In this document: positions 58,279 to 64,000 of the stretch, piece after piece
Numbering within the stretch: position 1 is the stretch's first letter
How the letters are laid out: each line of letters opens with the position of its first letter
NCBI GenBank assembly: GCA_905204935.1
Contig: CAJLBJ010000004.1
Span: 29,428 to 93,427, forward strand
Direction of reading: 5' to 3'
Length of the DNA: 64,000 nucleotides
From: an uncultured Lactobacillus sp.
Lineage (GTDB): Bacteria > Bacillota > Bacilli > Lactobacillales > Lactobacillaceae
Notes under the pieces: generated by a model
What the model saw: only the letters and a program-made list of their open reading frames with translations
Databases searched by the model: none
Told to the model about the DNA's origin: nothing
Position numbers and translations under genes: made by a program

Positions 58279-58667
58279 TGAAACTAGCAAAGATGCATCA
58301 TTTGGCGATTATTTGTCGAGATGAGCAAAAAGCTAAAGATTTTTATATCAATAAGCTGGGATTTGAGTTATTAGATGAACATCATCGCCCAGAAAAGAAA
58401 GATGTTTTAATTAATATTAAAAAAGGTGAAATGGTACTTGAGTTGTTTATTAAGCCCAATGCACCTAAGCGAGTAAGTGGTTTACCACTTGGAGAAGCAT
58501 GTGGTTTGCGCCATTTGGCTTTTAAGGTTGCTGATGTTGAAAAAACGGTAGACCAGTTAGAAGAATTAGGAATAAAATGTGAACCGATTCGTCAGGATGA
58601 TTTTGATGGTAAGAAGATGACATTTTTTAGAGATCCTGATGGATTACCGTTAGAAATTCATGAATAA
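58278..58667 (+). CDS. VOC-superfamily protein, glyoxalase I-like
   Basis: A small cytoplasmic metalloprotein of 129 residues with MHHLAIICRDEQKAKDFYIN, KLGFELLD, GLRHLAFKVADVEKTV and FFRDPDGLPLEIHE. Ligands His9, Glu55 (LELFIK), His96 or 97 in the second half and the final Glu are in the usual glyoxalase-fold positions. It belongs to the YaeR/GloA2-like group whose substrates are often unknown. It shares the transcript with merR (start overlaps the stop by one base). Confidence 0.88.
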   Translation: MKLAKMHHLAIICRDEQKAKDFYINKLGFELLDEHHRPEKKDVLINIKKGEMVLELFIKPNAPKRVSGLPLGEACGLRHLAFKVADVEKTVDQLEELGIKCEPIRQDDFDGKKMTFFRDPDGLPLEIHE

Positions 58668-58727
58668 ACTTCACTCTATTTTTTGTAAAAAAATAGGAAA
58701 ATATCATTTTTTTTTGCAGAATTTCTA

Positions 58728-58757
58728 TTTACCTATGTATATTTTAAGTGCTATAAT
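58728..58757 (+). promoter_or_regulatory. Promoter of the surface protein-sortase genes
   Basis: TTTACC (58728-58733) and TATAAT (58752-58757) with an 18-bp spacer. GGAGGTG precedes the surface-protein ATG at 58827. Confidence 0.6.
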
Positions 58758-58826
58758 TACTCTGCAAGACTAGTGTTATTTATGAATAATATTAGCTTGT
58801 AATCCAAATAAAATGGAGGTGTATTC

Positions 58827-59399
58827 ATGAAGAAAGTTTTAGGTTTCATCGTTGCTTTAGTTGCAGCTTTTGTTTTAGTATTGCCTTCTGTTAAGGCTGA
58901 TGGTGCTATCACATCTGAAGAACAACAAATCTTGGAAGCTTTGAAGCAACCAGTTAAGGTTGATGGTCAAACATTCACTTTACCACAATCATACTTAACA
59001 CAAGCTGAAAACGAATTAAAGCAAAACAACTATTCTGCAGCACAAGTTGCTGATGTTTTAGCTAAGATTAATGCAGTTGTTAAAGAAGTTGAATCAGCAG
59101 ATATTAAATTACCTGCAGGCGCAACATTTGATGACTTAGTAAAAGCTTTACCAGCATCTGTTAAAGCTTCTATCAAAGCTAATGTTGAAGCAGCAGCCAA
59201 GACACTTGGTTTGAAAGTTGTTATTACTTCAGCAGGTATTACTCTTGTTTCCGGTAACAACACAGCTGGTAACATCAGCACAGGTAGCCCTGTAAAACAA
59301 ACAGGTGCTAACTACGTAGCAAGCGTTGTTGCAGCAGCTAGCCTATTAGTCGTAGCAGCAGGTGCTTTTGTAGTAGGTAAAAAGGCAAAACTTGCATAA
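58827..59399 (+). CDS. Secreted alanine-rich surface protein with a non-canonical sorting signal
   Basis: The 190-residue protein starts with a signal peptide (KKVLGFIVALVAAFVLVLPS, cleavage likely after VKA at 24). The mature part is helical and rich in Ala, Lys and Val, with an Asn/Gly/Ser linker (SGNNTAGNISTGSP). The C-terminus has the layout of a wall-sorting signal: VKQTG (156-160), a hydrophobic span (about 163-183) and a basic tail KKAKLA. LPXTG is thus replaced by VKQTG. Codons are strongly optimised (mostly GCT, GTT, AAG), so it may be abundant. The sortase gene directly downstream overlaps its end, so the two likely form a dedicated pair. I do not recognise a named family. Confidence 0.75.
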   Translation: MKKVLGFIVALVAAFVLVLPSVKADGAITSEEQQILEALKQPVKVDGQTFTLPQSYLTQAENELKQNNYSAAQVADVLAKINAVVKEVESADIKLPAGATFDDLVKALPASVKASIKANVEAAAKTLGLKVVITSAGITLVSGNNTAGNISTGSPVKQTGANYVASVVAAASLLVVAAGAFVVGKKAKLA

Positions 59400-60063
59400 G
59401 CGACATAAAATGTTAGGTAGAGTAGGGTCAATTTTAATTGGCCCTATTCTATTTTTAACATTAGGTTATTCATTGATATACGTTATTGGCCGACCTGTCA
59501 TTCAATTTACGACATCTTCGTTGAATTTATTTTTATTATCAGATATTCCCAATTTTAAACAAACAACAAATGAGGATTTGCAATTAAGTGCAAATGATAG
59601 TAAAGAAATTGCCTCGAGTAAATTAAAGTATCCTAAACCAGGAGAAAAATATGGCAAGATCATTGTAACGAAGATTAAAATGGATGAGCCATTGTATTTT
59701 GGTGATACCAGTGAGATTTTAAGAAAAGGTGCCGGACAATATACCGGCTCCGTGTACCCAGGTGAAATGGGAACAACAATGATTGGTGGTCACAACATCA
59801 GTAGCTTTGGTAAATTAATCGGGGTTGAAGATGGTGACATCATTCAAATCAAAACAACATATGGACGTTATAGATACAAGGTGAGTGAGACTAAGGTCTA
59901 TCAATATAATGATGCAACGATTATGGAACGTTTGGATCAACGTGATCACCGCAAACTTATTTTATATACTTGTTACCCTATCGATGCGTTAGGGATGACA
60001 ACGAAGCGATTATTCATTACGGCCGATTATGTATCGGGTCCGATTATTAATCCAAATAAGTAA
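59392..60063 (+). CDS. Sortase (class D-like)
   Basis: A membrane-anchored transpeptidase of about 223 residues. One N-terminal span (SILIGPILFLTLGYSLIYVI) is followed by the sortase barrel with TMIGGHNISSFGKL (His134), ILYTCYPIDALGMTTKRLFI (Cys194 and Arg206, the catalytic residues). The simple build, with no C-terminal membrane span or lid, suits class D or E better than pilin-type class C. The likely start is TTG at 59392, overlapping the surface-protein gene by eight bases, with AAAAAGG upstream; the ATG at 59410 is possible but has no ribosome binding site. It probably anchors the preceding protein. It is not obviously the housekeeping SrtA for LPQTG proteins. Confidence 0.9.
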   Translation: MHKRHKMLGRVGSILIGPILFLTLGYSLIYVIGRPVIQFTTSSLNLFLLSDIPNFKQTTNEDLQLSANDSKEIASSKLKYPKPGEKYGKIIVTKIKMDEPLYFGDTSEILRKGAGQYTGSVYPGEMGTTMIGGHNISSFGKLIGVEDGDIIQIKTTYGRYRYKVSETKVYQYNDATIMERLDQRDHRKLILYTCYPIDALGMTTKRLFITADYVSGPIINPNK

Positions 60064-60077
60064 GGTAGGAGGTCATT

Positions 60078-60926
60078 ATGAAAAACGGAATTAATCTAAA
60101 CAAGGTTGCCGGTTGGGTATTGGCTTTTATCGGAAGTTTAGTGTTAGTAATGACCGTGAGCCTAGCCATTATTAAGTTCACTTTGTTTAATGAACATTAT
60201 ATGTTACATGTTGCCAATAAGGTTGAATACAGCCAAAATATGGCAAAAGAAATTAACGATACGATTACTGACTTAGGACGTGGAAGTTCTGTGCCACCAA
60301 AAGTTTTGCAACATACTGTATCTAAAGATTTGGTACAGCAAGATTTTGAAAATTATGTGACTGCTATTTATAGCGGACAGACTTTTACTGCAGCTAACCA
60401 AAATGTGGTAGCAAATAAAGTTGTCGAATCTGTTAAAAATTATGCTAATGAAATTGGTCAAACACTAGATGAAGATACTGTGACTAATATTGACACTTTA
60501 GGAAAAGAAGCTGGCAAGCGTTATACAAGTTTGATTGCTATTCCTTATTTATCTGTTTATGCTCAAAAAGTAATGGCTTATAATGGTCATATTTGGATTC
60601 TTTTAATTATTACAGCCGGAATCTTTATCTTATTATTGCTAGGTGGAATGAGTTTAGCAAGCCGATTAAAGCACCGTAAGTTACGTTATTTAGCAACTAT
60701 TTTTAATGGTGCAGGCTTAATGCTATTGGTTTTTCCAGGCTATTTATACTTTAGTAAACTCTTTTATCGTCTAGGGATTAGCTCTAAAACGTTATATGAT
60801 TTTTTAACAACATACGTCAATGGTTTCATTGCAATGTTTTTATGGGCTGGTCTTATCAGTTTGATTATAGGGGCTGGATTATTCATTTGGAGCGAACAAA
60901 AGCGTAAAAAATTAATCCATCACTAA
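60078..60926 (+). CDS. Membrane protein with a large extracellular domain, unknown function
   Basis: The 282 residues have an N-terminal span (about 12-34), an external domain (about 35-165, helical, rich in Asn, Val and Lys, with no cysteines) and three further spans (about 170-193, 210-232 and 250-273), ending with a basic tail. The gene follows the sortase after 14 bases with GGAGG as ribosome binding site, so the three form an operon. I see no known catalytic motif. It might help present or stabilise the sortase substrate or act as its receptor. It is closed by the large palindromic terminator. Confidence 0.75.
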   Translation: MKNGINLNKVAGWVLAFIGSLVLVMTVSLAIIKFTLFNEHYMLHVANKVEYSQNMAKEINDTITDLGRGSSVPPKVLQHTVSKDLVQQDFENYVTAIYSGQTFTAANQNVVANKVVESVKNYANEIGQTLDEDTVTNIDTLGKEAGKRYTSLIAIPYLSVYAQKVMAYNGHIWILLIITAGIFILLLLGGMSLASRLKHRKLRYLATIFNGAGLMLLVFPGYLYFSKLFYRLGISSKTLYDFLTTYVNGFIAMFLWAGLISLIIGAGLFIWSEQKRKKLIHH

Positions 60927-60928
60927 AA

Positions 60929-60985
60929 TTAGAATAATTAAAATGCTTCTGTGAAATTTTCACAGAAGCATTTTAATTATTCTAA
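60929..60985. terminator. 57-bp perfect inverted repeat, bidirectional terminator
   Basis: Arms of 28 bases (60929-60956 and 60958-60985) pair without mismatch around one central T. The left arm begins TTAGAATAATTAAAATGC and the right arm ends GCATTTTAATTATTCTAA. It sits between the convergent membrane-protein and dipeptidase genes. Confidence 0.88.
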
Positions 60986-60987
60986 AG

Positions 60988-61548
60988 TTATTTATAATCG
61001 TTAGGATCAGCTGCTAATGGTTGATATTCATCCATCTGACTATCACGATAATCCCACCACTCGTTTTCATAGCCGACAAACCCAGCTCGTGTCATCGCTT
61101 GATCTAAGATTTGATAATACTTATCTTGTGTAGGCGTGCGCTTAGCATCACGATGGGCTTGAGAACTAAAGTCATCAAATGCAGTTGGCATTTCACATTC
61201 GGTTCCATCAGCGAAAGTCAATGTGACATCAAAGGTAACGCCTTTTTGATGGCTGAAGTTAGGGTTGGGTTTAGCAACAAATTCAGGATCAGGATAAACT
61301 TCAAACAGTCGTTCTTGTGCTTTAACGGGCCGATATGCATCCCAAATTTTGAGACGATAGCCTTGCTTTTTAACAATGTCACTAGCAACAGCAAGTTTTT
61401 GTGCAGTTCCTGTTCTTGCAATCGCCGTAGTAAAATCATAGATAACATGGTTGGTAAAGTTATTAGTTGTGGCGTAACGTAAATCAACGATGATATCTGG
61501 ATCTAACTTTTGAATATTGCTAAAACCAGTTAATTTTGGATCGAGCAT
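60988..61548 (-). CDS. VanX/Aad-like D-alanyl-D-alanine dipeptidase
   Basis: Zinc dipeptidase of the M15D family, 186 residues. DLRYATTNNFTNHVIY opens the chain. IWDAYRPVKAQ carries the transition-state Arg73. SHQKGVTFDVTL holds zinc ligands His100 and Asp107. NEWWDYRD holds the catalytic Glu163, with Asp166 where VanX has the third zinc ligand His. Relatives occur as Aad in lactobacilli, which are intrinsically vancomycin-resistant, and are thought to clear D-Ala-D-Ala or scavenge it from wall turnover. A cre-like pair lies upstream. The His-to-Asp change might lower activity or be normal for this branch. Confidence 0.88.
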   Translation of the reverse strand: MLDPKLTGFSNIQKLDPDIIVDLRYATTNNFTNHVIYDFTTAIARTGTAQKLAVASDIVKKQGYRLKIWDAYRPVKAQERLFEVYPDPEFVAKPNPNFSHQKGVTFDVTLTFADGTECEMPTAFDDFSSQAHRDAKRTPTQDKYYQILDQAMTRAGFVGYENEWWDYRDSQMDEYQPLAADPNDYK

Positions 61549-61564
61549 ATAAAAAACCTCCTTG

Positions 61565-61611
61565 TGAAAACGTTTATTTTAGTTAATTATATCACTGTGG
61601 TAAACGTTTGT
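61565..61611 (-). promoter_or_regulatory. Two cre-like sites upstream of the dipeptidase gene
   Basis: TGAAAACGTTTATT (61565-61578) and TGGTAAACGTTTGT (61598-61611) both contain the AAACGTTT core of CcpA sites, spaced about 33 bp. They suggest catabolite control of the dipeptidase gene. Confidence 0.55.
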
Positions 61612-61728
61612 GGTTTATATTTGATAGTTTTGATAAAATTTGAGAAATATTATTTGCAATATTACTTAACTTTTTATATTATATGACGTATAATATTATT
61701 GAAGATAATAAAAATGGGAGTGAGTATC

Positions 61729-62310
61729 ATGGATAAAGCAAGGTATCTAGTCGAGCTCGAACAATTATTAGGTGATTTGAACGAAGAAGAACGCCAAGAC
61801 GCCTTGGAATTTTATGATGAATTTATCGCAGATGCAAATTTAAAAACTAGAGCAGAGATTGAAGAAAAGCTAGGCAGTCCTGACCAATTGAGTCAAAAGA
61901 TCATTTTTGATTATTTAGGTAGAATGTCAAAAGAAGAGGACGCTACGCAAGAAAAACGGCACTTTAGTTTTGGGCGTTTGTGTTTGTGGATAATTGCAAT
62001 TTTAATTCTAGGACCACTTGTTTTTGGGATAATTTGTGCAATCTTAGGTTGCTTATTGGGCTTAGGAATTACCGTTGTTGCAGTGGGTGGTTCAGCCGTT
62101 TTAATCTGTGCATTAGCTTTTTATACCGGGGTATGGCTTTTGTGGTCTGCACCGTTTATCGGGTGTTTTTATGTCGGTTTGTCGTTTGTGGCTGTAGGTG
62201 CGATTTTAGTACTTATTCCGGTAGCTATTTGGTTTGTGAGATTAGTGGCTAAATGGTGTAAAAATGTTTGGAATCTATTAGTTACTAGAGTTAAACAAAT
62301 GCGCGCATAA
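61729..62310 (+). CDS. DUF1700 (HAAS-domain) membrane protein
   Basis: A protein of 193 residues starting at the ATG behind GGGAGTGAG. The N-terminal soluble helical domain (LVELEQLLGDLNEEERQDAL, EEKLGSPDQLSQKIIFDYLG) is the HAAS module, followed by three to four membrane spans. Such proteins usually accompany PadR regulators and DUF4097 proteins and act as membrane partners in envelope-stress control. Here the DUF4097-like, PadR and PspC genes follow directly. The protein may pass a membrane signal to PadR; the mechanism is not established. Confidence 0.85.
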   Translation: MDKARYLVELEQLLGDLNEEERQDALEFYDEFIADANLKTRAEIEEKLGSPDQLSQKIIFDYLGRMSKEEDATQEKRHFSFGRLCLWIIAILILGPLVFGIICAILGCLLGLGITVVAVGGSAVLICALAFYTGVWLLWSAPFIGCFYVGLSFVAVGAILVLIPVAIWFVRLVAKWCKNVWNLLVTRVKQMRA

Positions 62311-62323
62311 GGAGGAAAAGACG

Positions 62324-63304
62324 ATGAAAAAAACATTTAAATTTGGTTTAGGTGTCTTGATCTTAGGCGTAATTTTGGCCTTGATAGGTGTTTTGTCAGG
62401 TCAAAATTTAGGCGTGGTCTTTAAAGATATGCGTCCGGTTTTATATAGTGATTACAAAAAGAAAAGCTATCACGCATATCGCCAAAACTTAGATGCTACG
62501 GCTATCAAAAGTATGACGCTTGATTTAAAAAATACGGATCTAACGATTAAACGTGGGGCCAAGTTAGCCTTGAGATATCATAGCTGGGGTTCAAAACCAG
62601 ATGTCAACATTATTAATGGTAATTTAAACATCAAGCAAAGTGGTGAAGATCGTTTTGTCGATAAGCTGTTGGTCTTTTCTTTTGGTGATTGGGAAAATCG
62701 CAACAAAGCAGCCAATAAACTAGAATTGACGATTCCTGAAAACTTTAGTTTAGATGACGTGCGCTTGGTACTTGATAGCGGATATTATAATACCAATGTG
62801 ATGTTAGACGGATTTAAGGCTAAAAATATCACGTTAATCGGTTCGAGTTATGCTTTAAAGATTGCTAACAGCAGTTTCGATCAGTTCAATCTTGATTTGA
62901 GTGGGACAAATATCACCGTAGCTAATTCTATTTTGTTGAGTGGGCGAATTACAGCCGATGCTAATTTGTTGGTTAACTCATCTACCTTAAAAGATGTCGC
63001 AGTTGTAGGCAATAATGATATCCAATACAGCAATGTTTCCTTGGATTCAGGGAGCTTGATAAGCGATAGTAGTAATATCAAAATGAGTAATTCAAGTATC
63101 GCTAATGGATATCAAATAACTAATACAACCGGAACAACGACGGTTTTAAACACGACAGTCGATGGCTACTGGTTGATAGGGGGAGCTAAGAGTGCAAGTT
63201 TGAATCTTTTTGGCAAAACAGGCCAAGGAGAATTGACGCAAAATCAAACGACCCCAAATTGTTTGAAGATTACTACGCAAGAAGGTAGGATTAATGTTAA
63301 GTAA
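62324..63304 (+). CDS. DUF4097-type membrane-anchored beta-helical protein
   Basis: The 326 residues start with a hydrophobic anchor (FGLGVLILGVILALIGVLSG). The rest is a repetitive beta domain rich in Ser, Asn and Leu (SMTLDLKNTDLTIKRG, IANSILLSGRITADANLL, SNIKMSNSSIANGYQ), as in the DUF4097/DUF4098 adhesin-like family. It lies 13 bases after the HAAS gene, ribosome binding site GGAGG, and is likely displayed outside the cell membrane. Role is presumably sensing or shielding in envelope stress. Confidence 0.78.
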   Translation: MKKTFKFGLGVLILGVILALIGVLSGQNLGVVFKDMRPVLYSDYKKKSYHAYRQNLDATAIKSMTLDLKNTDLTIKRGAKLALRYHSWGSKPDVNIINGNLNIKQSGEDRFVDKLLVFSFGDWENRNKAANKLELTIPENFSLDDVRLVLDSGYYNTNVMLDGFKAKNITLIGSSYALKIANSSFDQFNLDLSGTNITVANSILLSGRITADANLLVNSSTLKDVAVVGNNDIQYSNVSLDSGSLISDSSNIKMSNSSIANGYQITNTTGTTTVLNTTVDGYWLIGGAKSASLNLFGKTGQGELTQNQTTPNCLKITTQEGRINVK

Positions 63305-63330
63305 ACCAAGATGAAAGGAAGAAATTTGCA

Positions 63331-63648
63331 ATGAAAATTCAAGTTACAGCCGATCTCTTGGATGGTTTGGTGTTGGCATTATTAAGTCGCAAAGATTATT
63401 ACGGTTATGCGTTGACGCAAGATATGCAACAGGCGATCACGATTTCGGAATCGACGATGTATCCGGTGTTGCGACGCTTAAATAAAAATGGTTATCTGAC
63501 GATTTACGATCAACCATACCAAGGCAGAAATCGGCGGTATTATCAAATTACACCAAGTGGGAAAGAACATTTACAAAAGATTCATAAGATGTGGGAGGAC
63601 TATAAAAAAAACATGGATAATGTTTTTGATGGTCAAGATACACAATAG
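63331..63648 (+). CDS. PadR-family transcriptional regulator
   Basis: A small winged-helix protein of 105 residues: LLDGLVLALLSRKDYYGYAL, then ISESTMYPVLRRLNKNGYL and RNRRYYQITPSGKEHLQKI. These are the PadR signature pieces; the long C-terminal helix is short, as in the PadR-s1 group. It is the third gene of the envelope operon. PadR repressors often release their target genes when the cell wall is damaged. Ribosome binding site AAAGGAAG. Confidence 0.92.
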   Translation: MKIQVTADLLDGLVLALLSRKDYYGYALTQDMQQAITISESTMYPVLRRLNKNGYLTIYDQPYQGRNRRYYQITPSGKEHLQKIHKMWEDYKKNMDNVFDGQDTQ

Positions 63649-63662
63649 AGGAGAAAAGCAAA

Positions 63663-63923
63663 ATGAAAAAAAGGTTAACAAAGTCAAAAGATAAAGTTTT
63701 AAGTGGTGTTTTTGGTGGGATTGCAGAATATTTTGGTTGGGATAAAGCGTTGGTGAGAATAATTGGTGCTTTTATAATAATTGTGCCCGGAACAATTATT
63801 ACAGGAGTGGTACTTTATTTTATCGCCGCTTTAGTCATGCCAGATGCTCCAAATGCTAATAACTATCATCGAGCTAATAATGATGATGTTATCGAGGGGC
63901 ATTTTTATGAAAAAGATGAATAA
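63663..63923 (+). CDS. PspC-domain envelope-stress protein
   Basis: An 86-residue protein with the PspC pattern: LTKSKDKVLSGVFGGIAEYF near the N-terminus, then GWDKALVRIIGAFIIIVPGT, a membrane hairpin (ITGVVLYFIAALVMPDAP) and an acidic tail (DDVIEGHFYEKDE). PspC-domain proteins sit in the membrane and help respond to membrane damage. It ends the four-gene set; 14 bases separate it from padR with GGAG as ribosome binding site. Confidence 0.92.
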   Translation: MKKRLTKSKDKVLSGVFGGIAEYFGWDKALVRIIGAFIIIVPGTIITGVVLYFIAALVMPDAPNANNYHRANNDDVIEGHFYEKDE

Positions 63924-63933
63924 GTAGTAAATT

Positions 63934-64000
63934 AAAAGGCTGGGAAAAAAGTACCAGTCTGGACATAAAAATAGCTGATTGAATTTCTAAAAATGAAATT
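63934..64000 (+). repeat. Intergenic hairpin sequence at the window end
   Basis: AGGCTGGGAAAAAAGTACCAGTCT (63939 onward) forms an imperfect hairpin, followed by AATTTC/GAAATT complementarity. The shape resembles repeated intergenic hairpins seen in lactic acid bacteria; the window ends before its full extent is visible. Confidence 0.35.

Overview
The window looks like a chromosomal segment of a low-GC lactic acid bacterium, most likely a gut-associated member of the Lactobacillaceae. Pointers are a KxYKxGKxW-type signal peptide on an LPXTG protein, an LmrB-type efflux pump paired with a DUF4811 protein, CcpA-type cre boxes, six phosphotransferase (PTS) systems, AdhE with a Rex-like operator, and an Aad/VanX-like dipeptidase. 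I cannot name the species. No rRNA, tRNA, transposase, phage gene or CRISPR array was seen.

Layout. (1) 1-7.3 kb is decaying: a PTS EIIC with an in-frame stop, glpK followed by only the tail of glpF, a LysR regulator with an in-frame stop, and a fumarate-reductase-type flavoprotein with two frameshifts. The flavinylating enzyme ApbE beside it is intact. (2) 7.3-16.2 kb holds a YdjC deacetylase, a gluconokinase-like kinase, a candidate C-rich small RNA, a wall-anchored GH84 hexosaminidase, a bacteriocin-immunity-like gene behind a broken peptide gene, and a ClC transporter. (3) 16.2-20.6 kb is an antiterminator-controlled GatABC-type PTS operon ending in a RhaD-like aldolase. (4) 20.6-28.7 kb is lacZ, an AraC regulator, a mannose-family PTS and a cytoplasmic sulfatase. 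(5) 29-39.6 kb is a glycan island: ROK kinase, GH1, GntR, PTS EIIC, GH38 and GH125 alpha-mannosidases, a threonine-aldolase-like protein that has lost its PLP residues, and a GH29 fucosidase. (6) 39.8-43.5 kb is a glucose-family PTS with nanE and an RpiR regulator, suggesting ManNAc use. (7) 43.6-48.2 kb is an AraC regulator, EIIC and GH3 glycosidase. (8) 48.9-55.4 kb is core: mnmE, mnmG, adhE. (9) 55.5-64 kb carries efflux genes, a MerR regulator, a sortase with a dedicated-looking substrate, a VanX-like dipeptidase and an envelope-stress-type gene set.

Together most genes serve uptake of host glycans or their fragments and their intracellular trimming under carbon catabolite control. Surface GH84 releases HexNAc. 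PTS permeases bring in small glycans. Mannosidases, fucosidase, beta-galactosidase, sulfatase and NanE feed the products to central metabolism.

The best candidates for undescribed biology are the sortase/substrate/membrane-protein trio (58.8-60.9 kb), the C-rich small RNA (9.67-9.80 kb), the inactivated PLP-fold protein (37.5-38.5 kb), the PTS-plus-RhaD operon and the PTS-plus-cytoplasmic-sulfatase operon.
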